NCBI RefSeq assembly: GCF_035046485.1
Contig: NC_085138.1
Location: 63,666,580-63,730,579 of the forward strand
Origin: Aedes albopictus
Lineage: Eukaryota > Arthropoda > Insecta > Diptera > Culicidae
DNA: 64,000 nucleotides
Direction of reading: 5' to 3'
The notes beneath the pieces are model-generated. The model worked only from the letters and a program-made list of their open reading frames with translations. It was not told the DNA's origin and made no database searches. The position numbers and the translations under genes are program-made. The first letter of the stretch is position 1. Every line of letters begins with the position of its first letter. Shown here piece by piece: positions 46,111 to 57,169 of the stretch.

Positions 46111-46664
46111 TAATAGTAAGAAATCAAAGCTTGTTTTTCTCAAAGATGGCGCCACCACATTAAAAGCAAAATCATTTTTCTTGTATGGACAAATCGCTGG
46201 CTTGCACTTGTTCCGCATCGCAGCGATTTGTGCCTTGGGACAAAAAGTTGCAAATTAGAAACAAAATCATTATCCCTACGCGTTTCTTCTGGGTTCATTG
46301 CAGTAACAGAGATTGGATTACATCACCATACAAATTTCAAGTTGTTTACTTATTTTTTCCTGACTGGCATTTTCCACCCGTGTTGTGCATGATGTTTCGA
46401 GTGGATAGGCGCCAGGCAGCACCGCTGTATATGTGAAAAACACGTGGAACACGAGCGCCGTCTACGATCGCATAGCGTAACCTTCGCCGTTACTTTACAC
46501 TGTTATCACGTTTACCATATTTATTAGAAAATGGACCCCAATGTATTTTGAAGTGTGGGTTTAATGTTTGGATATTTTTATTGAAGAAAATACTCACGGA
46601 GCATAATCTACGATACTCTTAGAACCTCAAAATGTAATTCTGATAACTAAGCAACATTTACTTG
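46111..46664. other. spacer between direct repeats
   Basis: No gene recognised. The frames of 83-126 codons overlapping this stretch have no identifiable domain. Confidence 0.3.
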
Positions 46665-46815
46665 ATGATCTTGGTCATCCAAACTATTTTAGAATTAAGA
46701 AGTTCAAGGTCCGCAGGCTCTGCTTTTGTATCTCATTACTCTATCGTCAAAATTCTTTAACGATTGTATCGGTTGCACCTTATAACATTACGACTATCTC
46801 TTTGTGTTGCTCTTT
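46665..46815 (+). repeat. diverged direct repeat, unit 2
   Basis: AGAATTAAGAAGTTCAAGGT, then TATCGGTTGCACCTTATAAC. About 75-80% identical by eye to 45955-46110. Confidence 0.6.
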
Positions 46816-46899
46816 GGAAGTTTTCTGGCATACAAATGGCCTCCAAAGTATTTTGAAGAACTCAATATCTGTATATTTTCGTGCAAATGCTCGTGGGAT

Positions 46900-47805
46900 A
46901 TAATCCTCCAGGATAAAATTCCTGAAGAAATTTCAGGAAATATACTTGTTTGAATTCTTGGACGAATTCCTGAAAGAATTCTTCAAGGAATTCCTCTTTT
47001 CTTGGTGAAATTCTTAATAGAAGTCTTAAAGGCATTCTTGGAGAAATTCTTGAAAGGAATTTGGGAAAGGTTTGTCGGAAAAATTCTTGGTGGATGTCTA
47101 AGAAGATGGTGGCAAGGACGGGAGAAGATGTTCATGTAGGCATTTCTGAAGGATTTTCTGGGGGATTTCCTGGAGGAATGCCTGAAGATATTTATTGAAA
47201 AATCCCTGGAGGTATTCCTGGAGGAACTCATGGAGGATTCTTGGGGGATTTTTTGGCAGCAGTATTGGAGCAGGTCTTGCAAAAATTCTTATTAAAAATC
47301 CTGTAGGAATTTCGAAAGTAATCTGGAGAAGTTCCTGGACGGATTCTTGAAGGAAATCTTAGCGGAAATCTTGTAGGAATATCTGGAGAAATTTTTGGAA
47401 AAAAAAACCTGGAGAAGTTTTTGGACAAATTCTTCAAATAAGTCACGGAGCAGGTCCTAAAGAATTTCTTGAAGAAATTCTTGGAGGAATCCTTGAAGTT
47501 GTCCCAGGAGTATTTTCTTTGCGAATTTCTGGAGGTTTCCTAAAGAATCTCGGTGGTATTCATGAAGGTATTTCTGGAGGATTTTTTGGATGAATTCTTG
47601 AAGGAATTTCTTGACGAAAAATCCGTTAAGATATTTCTGGCGAAATTCATAAAGGGATTCTTGGGGTTTTTTGCAGACGTCTTAGAGGGACCCCTGGTGA
47701 AATTCTAGAGGAAAATTCCGTAGGAACTTTACGAGGAATTCCAGGAGGAATTCTTGGAGTAATTCTAGATAGATGTCTTGGAGGAATTCCTGGATTACTC
47801 GTTTT
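46900..47805. repeat. 12-bp minisatellite, GAATTCTTGGAG orientation
   Basis: Degenerate GAATTCCTGGAG units. It is followed after ~50 bp of other sequence by an array in the opposite orientation. Confidence 0.85.
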
Positions 47806-47859
47806 GATTCCCCAGGACTGCAGCGCCGATAAAAGTAACTAAAATTAAAAAAAAAGAAA

Positions 47860-49215
47860 ATTCCTCCATGATTTTTTAAATATTTTTTCCAAACTCTCTT
47901 TACAAATTCCTCTAGAGATTAAACCAGAAAAAACATGCCATGGGCTTCCTCAGAAATTCCTAAAAGAATCCAATTAAAACCCATAAGGGATTCTTTTGGA
48001 AAATCTTCCATGGATGTCATCAGAGATTCCTCTTAAAATCGGGAATTCAGAATCCTGTCGGAAAATGTCGCCAAAGCTTACAAGCTTCAGGAAATCTTCC
48101 AGAGATTACTTCAGTAATTACTTTAGAGATTACTCCGGAAATTTCCGGATTCCTCTAGTAAGTAATCCATGTAAAAGGTGTTTTGTGGATTCCTTAAGAA
48201 TTTCCTTTTCATACAATTTGCCAATTCTTTTAAAATTCGTCCGAGAATTGTTTCTTCCAGTGGTTCCTTCTGATTTTTTTTAAGAATTTATTTTGGAATT
48301 TCTTCGAAGATTTCCTCAGAAAGTCTTCCTTTATTTCTTTCAGTATTTTTTCCAGGGTTGCTTCAGAAAATTTTCTAATAATTCTTCACCAGATTTCTTT
48401 TCCAGAGATTCTTCACAAGATTGTTATCAGAAATTCATCCAGGAATGTTTTAACGATACGTACGAGTTTTCAATCAACATCTCCTGGGATTCCATTGAAA
48501 AAGGGATTTCCTAAGGGGTTCTTGCAGAGATCTTACTTAATTTCTTAAAGTGATTGCAAAAGGAATTCATACAGAGATTTCTTTAGGGATTTCTAAGGAT
48601 ATTTCTCTATATACTCTATGAGAAGTCCATCCACAATTTCTTCCATGGATATCTCTCGGGATTTCTTCGCGATATCTTCAGAAAGTCTCCTGATTTTTTT
48701 TCTAGGGATTTCTAGAAGTATTAATTTAGAAGTTTCTGCACAAATTATTCTAGAAAGTGCTCACAGGTTTATCTATCTGTTTCTTCCAATATTCCACCAG
48801 AGAGATTCCTTCAGAAACTAGTCAACTGATTCTCTTCGAAAATTATCCATCCATTTGATTGAGGGATTTTACCAGTAATTATTCTAAAAATATTTCAAGA
48901 GATTTTTAAGATTTCTAGAATTTATCTAGAAATTCATTCAAGGACTCTTTTAAGAACTTCTGCAGAAATATATCTATAAAGGAATTTCATCAGAAATCAA
49001 TTCCAATTTTTTTCTGAAATCTATTCAGAAATACCTCCACGGATTCTTTTTGAAATTTCTGATGTGATTTCTTTAGAAATATGTCCTTAGAATCCTTCAG
49101 TATCCCAGGAATTGCTTCGAAAATTTATCCAAAATTGTCTTTAAAGATTCCTACAAAATATCATCTCTAGGGATTTCTTCAGAAATTCCGGCATGGATTC
49201 TTGATACCGTGGAAA
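47860..49215. repeat. 12-bp minisatellite, opposite orientation, strongly diverged
   Basis: TTTCTTCAGAAATTCC-like units run the opposite way to the preceding block, so 46.9-49.2 kb is a long, imperfect inverted repeat. The short frames here are repeat by-products. Confidence 0.75.
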
Positions 49216-49618
49216 ATCCCAAAAAATTGAAGAAAAAAATCGCAGTTCCCTGCACGCCAACCCTGCTTAAGTAGTTCGGAAAGTGAAAATTTATTCTTTT
49301 TCGTGCTCCCAACATGTTGTATAGTATGAAGTACTCTCTTCAGTGGTTTTCCCTTTCGCCAATGCTAATGACCAAGCGCTGCGCTGTTGGCTACTGGCTA
49401 CTAGGTATAGTCGTTTATTTTTTGTTGTTGCGGCGCAGATACCCGAGTTATGTTTAGAGTAGCGGAAGATTTAGAATAGTCGTTTGGTGCGGAGTCCCCC
49501 TAGCGTTGTGCGCCGCGCCTCCAACCGATGTTTAATTTTAAAATTTCAATGTCATTTTCTAGTGATGTTCTTCAAGTCTGACTTTTGCTCTCTTTTGGAT
49601 TCGTTTTTTTTTTTGCAG
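49216..49618 (+). other. intron end with 3' splice site
   Basis: Non-repetitive sequence ending in an uninterrupted T-run followed by GCAG (AG at 49617-49618), a strong acceptor for the exon that follows. Confidence 0.7.
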
Positions 49619-50008
49619 AACACGCCGGAAAATCTGACTTCTGACTAGGCAGTGGAAAGCATCATCATCACAACCCGACGACGGGCCGGACCCGTGGCAG
49701 ACAGCAGTGTAGCGTAGGCGGGTCAGTCGGTCGGTCGGTCGCGATCGCGCGCGCGTTTGGTTTCTTGTAGTTCGCAACAGCCGCTTGATGCACGCTGACA
49801 CGTGAAAAACCGTCTCGAGGGGTCGTGAAAATCCGCCTGGGAGCGGACCCCCTTTCACATCATCACCCGTTCCACTAGATTCGAGTTTGAGAGCCCTGGC
49901 AGGGTCGACCGTTGCCAGGGTGGTGCTGCTGCTGCGGAACAGGACGACGGCGACGACGACGACGACGACGGCGGCGACCTCTCGCGGCGACGGTGCACCA
50001 CGACGACG
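49619..50008 (+). other. 5' UTR part of host exon
   Basis: GC-rich, with (GGTC)n near 49719-49740 and (GAC)n near 49945-49970. No long frame is continuous into the coding part. Upstream short ORFs could affect translation. Confidence 0.6.
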
Positions 50009-50321
50009 ATGACGACCCTGTGGTCTTCGCCCAAATGTCGGGCCTGCACCTTCATCGGTTTCCTGGTGGTGCTACTGGTGACGTTGATAGTGACTTTTAT
50101 GCACCATGGGAACACGAATCCACAGCCGCAGCCGGCGCCTCCGACGGGGATGGGCGCCGCCACGGTGGTCGCGAGTGGTGATAGTCGGTTTAGTGATACG
50201 GAAAGGACAACAGGTGGGATTACGCAGCAGCGAGGCAGTAGTGATGCAGTGCCGGGTTTAGTGCCGGAGGGTCCACCGGGTGGTGGCGCAGGAGGAGTAG
50301 ACGATGGCAGTAGAATATCAG
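50009..50321 (+). CDS. N-terminal coding exon of a type II membrane protein (partial gene)
   Basis: The ATG at 50009 opens 104 codons plus one base before a GTGAGT donor at 50322, so the next intron is in phase 1. The protein begins with a short cytoplasmic tail, MTTLWSSPKCRAC, with K9 and R11. One hydrophobic helix follows at about residues 14-31 (TFIGFLVVLLVTLIVTFM). Then comes a Pro/Gly/Ser-rich stretch with PQPQPAPP and PEGPPGGGAGG. Positive charge before the helix and no cleavage site suggest a type II signal anchor. A flexible stem after it is the usual start of Golgi glycosyltransferases and sulfotransferases, but other type II proteins look alike. The family cannot be named from this exon. 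Later exons are not found in the following 13.7 kb, which are full of repeats. The first ATG with a TM and the splice signals support this start. Confidence 0.75.
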
Positions 50322-50816
50322 GTGAGTTGAAACGGAAATACAAACATTAGAACTCAATCTATTTTAGAAAAAAATTGCTACTGAAAATCTAGTTTACGAA
50401 ACAGAATATTTACTTGGTTAGCTCAAACAATATGGAGCTTATCGTGCATTTCAACAAATAGATAATTCTAGGATAAATGATGCCACATTCCGTACGCCCG
50501 TAGTATACTAAGGCCTGTAGAACACAGGGTTAAATATTTGACAAGGAAAGAATTCAAGAAACAACATCAGTTTGACACTAATGAAAATTCGATCGGGCCA
50601 AATAAGATGTTTGAGCATTGGTTTCTTTTCGGACAAATATTTGACACTGTCTACTATCAGCTTAAGTGTGTGAAATCAAGGGCGTAGCCAGCTTTTCAGT
50701 CAGAGGGGAGGGGAGTGCAAGCACCCTTAGCAAATTTATACCTACTAACTGTTTTGTAACTAAACGAAACACAATGAAAATGAACATAATAACATTATAC
50801 ATATTCTAAAAGCATG
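50322..50816. other. start of following intron, with a lone hAT-like end
   Basis: CAAGGGCGTAGCCAGC at 50678 resembles a hAT-type terminus, but no partner end is visible. The remainder is unremarkable intron. Confidence 0.45.
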
Positions 50817-51430
50817 AGGGTGATTCGCCAATTGTTGAACGGTTAGTACTGGCATTTTGGTTTTCGTTTGTTTTTCGGTGCATAATTCTACTTTAGTTGA
50901 AAAATATTCAGTGAACGTCTAGATCTACTTATTCCATATACTACCCATTGTATTACCTTAAATTTCATTTTTTAAGAGAAAATAGAACATTTGTATGGGA
51001 AGTCCGTAACCCAAATGCTGAACGCTTCCGCTAGCTCTTCCTAATGTTGGACGGTTCTCGCTAATTGTTGAACGGTTGAAGATTTGTTCGTAATTGATGA
51101 CGTATAACCCGACATTAACCTATCATTCACCTGTTTTTATTTTGGACACCAAACCCAACATAGACTCCAACATTTGATAAAATTTGACCCGACTTTGACC
51201 CGACATCCGATATTTTTTCACCCTGGCGGATTTTTTTTCCGAGTTTTTCGTGTTTTGTGCCCAGCTAATCCCATCTAGTGATAATTCATAACAAAGGATC
51301 GCTCAGTTGAAGAGAGCTCTAGTGGACTGAAATCGTTTTAAACATGAATAGACTAGACTAGACTAGATGCAAAAATGGCTGGAAAGATTTGATTAGAAGC
51401 GAAAACGACAGAAGAATAGTACGCCTTTAA

Positions 51431-51545
51431 CCTTCCGTAACTTGCGCGGTCGACTACCTGCGTCAGCACCACGCTAATGCTGAGTACAAAAAGCAAGATT
51501 TTTTCATCGTGTTGTACAAAATACAACAGCGCGATCGCTCGAGGG
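51431..51545. mobile_element. 115-bp piggyBac-like MITE, copy 1
   Basis: CCTTCCGTAACTTG and CGATCGCTCGAGGG form the ends. TTAA stands on both sides (51427-51430 and 51546-51549), the target specific to piggyBac. It has the same length as, and strong similarity to, 56724-56838. Confidence 0.85.
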
Positions 51546-51549
51546 TTAA

Positions 51550-51830
51550 AATCCCCTGAATCATTCCTGGAAACCCATGGGACCCACTCAACCCCGAAGA
51601 ACACTCATGGAACGACCCTGAAATCCCTTGAGAACCCGTAGGTTGCTCCTGAACCTCCTGGAACGCCTTGAAATACTCCGGAGACTCCCTTAACACTCTG
51701 AATCCCTCTTGAACACCTCTGGAACGCCCTGGAAACCCATTGAAAACCACTGGAACCTTCCTGAAGCCCGCTGGAACACCCCTGGCACATCCCTAGAATG
51801 CCCATGAAACCCCATGAAATGCACGGTTAG
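51550..51830. repeat. CCCTGAAAC-type minisatellite segment
   Basis: Repeated CCTGGAACRCC and CCTTGAAAT motifs, the same type as 16.2-17.4 kb. It begins directly at the TTAA of the piggyBac-like MITE. Overlapping minus frames are by-products. Confidence 0.75.
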
Positions 51831-52310
51831 GTAAAGTGAAAAAAAATCTGACTGTCATGCTAACATCGTAGGTTATACCAGTGTTCAACAATTGGATCAT
51901 GGATGCATAATGATAGTGTGATAAGAAAAATATTATTTTCAAATTAAATTACAATGAAAATGTGATTTTAAACAATGTTAAACTGTTAAGGACATCCTTC
52001 CAGTTCTTGTAACTATGGTGAGCCTTTGATATTTGTGGTCGATTAGCCCGCAAAGCTTATTTCATAACAGCAATTTCTTAAAATTAATCTTAAGAATTGT
52101 GCAGTTTTCGTGTTATCAGCGGTACAAAATATTCAACCAATATTTTTGTCGTAAAATATGTATAATTTTGTAACTTGACACACATGCATATGCATCTACA
52201 TCATACGTTAACGTTGAGCGAAAATTACTTAAGTAAGATTTATAATAACCTTTTCAGAAACTGTTCAATATTTAGGTAGTGTTCAACAATTAGCGAATTA
52301 CCCTATTTAA

Positions 52311-52419
52311 CCCTTCAGCAGTCACGCTGTTGTATTTTGTACAATACATACGTTGAAAAAATTTTGCCTGTTCTGCACAAATCAACGTGGTGCTGGTAAC
52401 GGTGACCAATTTTAGGAAG
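52311..52419. mobile_element. degenerate piggyBac-like MITE, copy 3 (inverted)
   Basis: It starts CCCTTCAGCAGTCACGC after TTAA (52307-52310) and shares CTGTTGTATTTTGTACAA with the complement of copy 1. The right TTAA is lost. Confidence 0.6.
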
Positions 52420-52739
52420 ATATAGGATTTTTATTTACTCGTGCATTTTTTCTTCTGGAGCTCAGAACTTTTTTGGTAATACCTACAAATCATTCGTAAC
52501 AAATTGTAGCTATAGATATACTTTTTTGGAAATTACGAACTCGTTTGAGGACTTACCCAGAATTTTATTCATGATTTTCTTCAACAGGTTTTTCAGTAGA
52601 ACATAATGGAAACCCGTCCGAATATATTTTCAAAATGTCTACCATGATTTACTGGAGTTCTGTCAGTAGTTAATACATAATCCAGTTTGTCTATGTTTAT
52701 TAGCAATCTGCCGTGACTCTTTTGTGGCATGTGCGTTGC
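52420..52739. other. unrecognised AT-rich spacer
   Basis: No gene, repeat or boundary identified. Confidence 0.4.
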
Positions 52740-55700
52740 TTGGAAGAACCCCTGGAAGACTTATTGTCTAGCTTATTGCAAGAATTCCTAATGAAATCCC
52801 TGAGTAAACTTTTAATGGAACTGTTGAAGGGATTCCTGGAAGAAACCCTGGATAATTTCCTGGTTCCTGTATGTATCCTTTTTAAATTATCTTCCAAAAC
52901 TATTCGCTGGACGTATTCCTCCAGAAATTCTTAAAGTAATTTAACAAAAACCTCAGGTCCCCCTGGAGAAATTCCTCGGTACATCACTGAAAAAGATGAT
53001 TGAAGAATTTCTGAAATTTCCGAAGGAACTCCTGAATGATTTTTTGATGAGAAACTGAGAGGAATTTCTGGAGGAATCAATTCAGGAATTCCTGGAGCAA
53101 TCCCTGAAAGAATTTCCGGAGCAATCTCTGGAGGAATTTCTGAAAGTATACCTGGAGGAATCCTGAATAAATTCTGGGAGGAATCCCTAAAGAAATTCCT
53201 AGAGGAATTCTAGAGGATTTTCTGAAGGAAATCTTTGAAGTAATTTCAGAAGGAATCGCTGACATGGAGAAATCCTTGGAAAATCCCTGAAGAAGTTCCT
53301 GGACGAATTCTTAGCTGAATTCCTGGTGGAATTCTTGGAAGAATCCTTGGAAAAGTTCCAGAAAGTATTCCTAAAGAGAATCCTGGTAGAATTTCTGAAG
53401 AAATCTCTGAAGGATTTCCAGGGAAAATTTCTTAATAAATCGCTGACAGAATTTATAAAGGAATTCCTAGATCAACTCCTTGTGAAATTCATGGAGGAAT
53501 CTCTAAAGAAATTCCTGGAGGAATCTCTAAAGAAATTCCTGGAGGAATCTCTAAAGAAATTCCTGGAGTAATTTCTGGAGGAATTCCTTGAAGAGACCCA
53601 GGAGAAATTCCTGGATAAAATCCTTGAGGAATGCCTGGAAGAACTCCTGGGGAATTCCGGGAGGAACTCCTGGAGGAGTCCTCGATGCAATTCCTGGAGG
53701 AATATGTGGTGAAATTCCTGGAGGAATCTCTGAAGTAATATCTGTGGAAAACTCTGCATGAATTCAAGGTTTAATTCCTGTAATTAACAGGAGGAGTCAA
53801 GGAGAATTCCTGGTGTTTTTTGGAGGAATTGATAAATTTTTAGAGAATTTTCTGGAGGAGTTCTGAAAGGAATCCTTAGAACAATTTCTGAAAAAAAAAC
53901 TCTTGAGGAATTCCTAGAGGAGATCTTAGAGAAATTTCTGAAATCCTTGGAAGAATTCTTGCAGAAATTCCTGAAGGAATTCCTGAAGGAATCCCTAAAA
54001 CAATTCTTAGAAAAATCTCTAGAGAGAATCCTGCAGGAATGGCTGGAGCAATTCTTGGAAGAGACTGAGCAGGAATTCCTGGATGAATTCTTGGAGCAAT
54101 CCCTGGAAGAATTCCTTGAGGAATTCTTGAAGAAAATATCCAGAGGAATGCTGGGATCAGGTCTTAGCCTGATCGGCAAGGTAAGTATGCTGGGAGGAAT
54201 TTGTGGAGAAATTTCAGAAAAAAAAACCTTGAAAATTTCCAGGAAAATTTCCTGGAAGAATTCTTGGAGGAATTTCTGGAGGAATTCCTGGAGGAATCTT
54301 CGAAGGGTTTCCTGGAAAAAAATCCCTAGAAAAAAAAACCAGGGGAAATCCCTGAAGCAATTCCTTGAGGAATATCTGGCCTTAAGAAGGATTATTGGAA
54401 TTCCTAAAAAAAATCCTGAAGAATCTCTGAAGAAATCCCTAGGGGATTTTCTTAGGAAATTTCTTGATGAATTGCTGACATAATTTCTGAAGGATGTCCA
54501 AGAGCAATTTCTGGAATAATTCCTGAAGAAATTCCTGAGGTAATTCATAGAAGAATTCCTGGAAGAGTTTGTATAGGAAATCCTGGAGAAATGCCTGGAA
54601 GAATCCCTGAGAAACTCCTGACGGTGTTCCTGCAGAATTTGTTATGAGAATTTCTGAAGAAATCCCTAGAGGATTTCCTGGGGAAATTCCGGGAGAAATT
54701 GATGACATAATTTCTGAAGCATGTCCTGGATCAATACCTGGAGAAATTCATGGAGGAGTTCCTGGAGAAAATCCTGAACAAAAAAAAACCCTAGAGGAAT
54801 TCCTAGGAGTATTCATGGAGGTATTCCTGGAGGAATCTCGAGAGGAATTCTTGAAACAATTACTGAATGAGTTTTTGTAGGAACCTCTAGAGGAAATCTG
54901 GGAGAAAATTCTGAAAAAAACCCCTTGAGAAATTTGTGGAGGAATTTCTGGAAGAATGCCTGGAGAAATCCTCGACGGAATTTCTGAAGGAATCCCTGGG
55001 AGAGTTCTTGGCGAAATTCGTGGAGAAATCCCTGGAAAAATTCCTGAAGAAGTTCCTGGATGAATTTTCAGCAATCCCTAGAGGAAAATCTGAAAGAATT
55101 CCTGGAAGAATCCCTGGAAAGATTCCAGAAGGTATTCGTAGAGAAAATCCTGAAAGCATTTCTGAAGAACTCCCTGAAGGATTTCCTGGGGGAATTCCTG
55201 GATGAATTGCTGACAAAATTTATAAAGGAATTCCTAGATTAATTCCTTGTGAAATTCTTGGAGGAATCTCTGAAGAAATTCCTGGAGCAAATTCTGGAGG
55301 AATTCCTCGAGGAGACCCTGGAGAAATTCCTGGATAAAATCCTGGAGGAATGCCTGCATGAATTCCTGGAGGAATCCCAAGAAGAATTCCTGAAGCAATC
55401 CCTGGAGAAACTCCTTGAAGACCTGGAGGAATATCTGGAGCAATTCCTGGAGGAATCACTGAAAATAATTCTGGAGAAAATTCTGCATGAATCCAAGGAG
55501 GAATGCCAGGAAGAATGCCCGGATTAATTCCTGGAATTAATAGGAGGAGCCTTGTAGAATTTCTGGTGAAAATCTTTGAGGAATCGCTGAAAGATTTCCT
55601 GTAGGAATTCTTGGAGGGATCCCAGGAGGATATCCTAGAGGAATTCCTGATTTTATCTCCAGAGGAACTGGAGAAATCTATAGAGGAATCCGTAGAGGAT

Positions 55701-56719
55701 TTTTTGCAGAGTTTCTGGCAGAAATTCTGGAGGAATAGCTGAAGGAATTCCTGGAGGATTTTTTAGAGAAACCGCATCAAGAGTTTTCAGAGGAATATCT
55801 GGATAAATTCTGGAAGGAATCTCCCAAGAAATTCGGTATTCCCGAATTTGCAGATGGAATTCCTCAAAGAGTTCGTGGAGGAATCCCTGTAGCAGTTCCT
55901 GAAGAAATCCCTAGAGGAATATTTGAATAAATTCCAGCAGAAATTCCGGAAGCAATTTCAAGTGGAACTCTTAAGGGAATCCATAAACTGTTCCTGGAGG
56001 ATTATTGGAGAAATTCTTGCAGGATCTGTAGGGATTCCCGGAAGAATCTCTAAAGACACTCCTGGAGAATTTTCTTGTAGGAATTCATTCTCTATTGGTA
56101 TTTCTGTAGGAATCGCTGGAGGATTTTTTAGATGAACCCCTGCAGCAACTCCCAGAGGAATCCCTGGAATAATTCCTAGAGGAATACTTGAAGAAATTCG
56201 TGGAGAAATCCCTTGAGGAATTTTTGGAGGAATTAATTGAAGAATTTTCGAAGAAATAGCAGATGATGCTCATAGAGAAATCCTGAAGAAATCCTGAAAT
56301 GACTTTGTGAAGGAACTCCTGGAGGAATCCCTGTAGAAGTTTCTGAATAAATCCCTAGAGGAATACCTGAAAAAAAAAACAGAAGAAATCCCGGAAGCAA
56401 TGCCAAGGGGAATTCCTACGGGATTCCCAAAACATTTCCTGCAGGAAGTACCGGATTAATTCCTGGAGGAGTTCCTGAAAGAATTCCAAGAGGTATCCAG
56501 AAGGAATTCTAAAAAGAGTTCTTGGGAGAATCCTTGGAGGATTTTTTAAAACAATCCCTGGAGTTGTTTCTGAAAGAAACATAGAAGATATTCCTAGGTG
56601 AATCTCTGGAGGAATTCTTGGAGTAAAACCTGGAGGAATTCCTGGATAATCCTATGCGGATCCCGGAAGCAATCCGATGAGCAATGAGGAATTCCTTAGG
56701 AAATCTCAGGAAAGCTTTC
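52740..56719. repeat. largest 12-bp minisatellite block, GAATTCCTGGAG orientation
   Basis: About 4 kb of degenerate 12-mers. Three perfect consecutive 24-bp copies (GAGGAATCTCTA plus AAGAAATTCCTG) stand at 53494-53565, a sign of recent local amplification. The phases translate as EFLE/ESLE, NSWR and GIPG on the plus strand and SRNS, LQEF and PPGI on the minus strand. This accounts for the 254-codon frame at 53784-54548 and the 178-codon frame at 53947-54483. Confidence 0.92.
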
Positions 56720-56723
56720 TTAA

Positions 56724-56838
56724 CCTTCCGGTAGTCGCGTAGTTGGCAGCCACCGTCAGCACCACGCTATCGCTGAGTACAAAAAGCGAGATTTCTTCAG
56801 CGTGTTGTACAAAATATAACAGTGCGATCGCTCGAGGG
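56724..56838. mobile_element. 115-bp piggyBac-like MITE, copy 2, inside minisatellite
   Basis: CCTTCCGGTAGTCGCG to GATCGCTCGAGGG, flanked by TTAA at 56720-56723 and 56839-56842. It inserted into the 12-bp array, so it is younger than that part of the array. Confidence 0.87.
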
Positions 56839-56842
56839 TTAA

Positions 56843-57161
56843 TAAATTCTTGGAAGAATTTCTGTAGGAATAGCTTTAAAAATATGAAGGAATCCATGTA
56901 TGCAATTAACTTTGAACGAATTATTGTTGCAATATTTTGTTGAATGTTTTCTACAATGTTTTAAAGAATATCTGGATTAGTTTATAGATAATATCTGGTG
57001 AAACTTTATGAAAGGGTTTCTGGAAGATATTCCTACTGAAATACTTCGAATTATTCCAGATTGAATTAAGGGAGCAATCTCTAGTGGAATCCCTGAAAAA
57101 ATCTCTGAAGGAACACTTGCAGAAATACCTAAAAAAAGGACTGGGGCATCATTGGAGCAAC
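56843..57161. repeat. 12-bp minisatellite, right continuation
   Basis: Diverged GAATTCTTGGAAG-type units between the piggyBac-like and hAT insertions, with AT-rich interruptions near 56880-56990. Confidence 0.65.
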
Positions 57162-57169
57162 CTCTAAAC

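Larger units (their letters stand above)
50817..52304. mobile_element. 1.49-kb inverted-repeat element
   Basis: The left end AGGGTGATTCGCCAATTGTT and the right end (complement AGGGTAATTCGCTAATTGTT) match over 24 bp with two differences. The AATTGTTGAACG motif recurs inside the left half. The interior lacks a transposase and includes a piggyBac-like MITE and a minisatellite segment. Confidence 0.7.

Noticed and set aside
53784..54548. 254-codon ORF with S/R/N-rich repeats
   Set aside because: It is a phase of the 12-bp repeat; overlapping frames on the opposite strand are as long.
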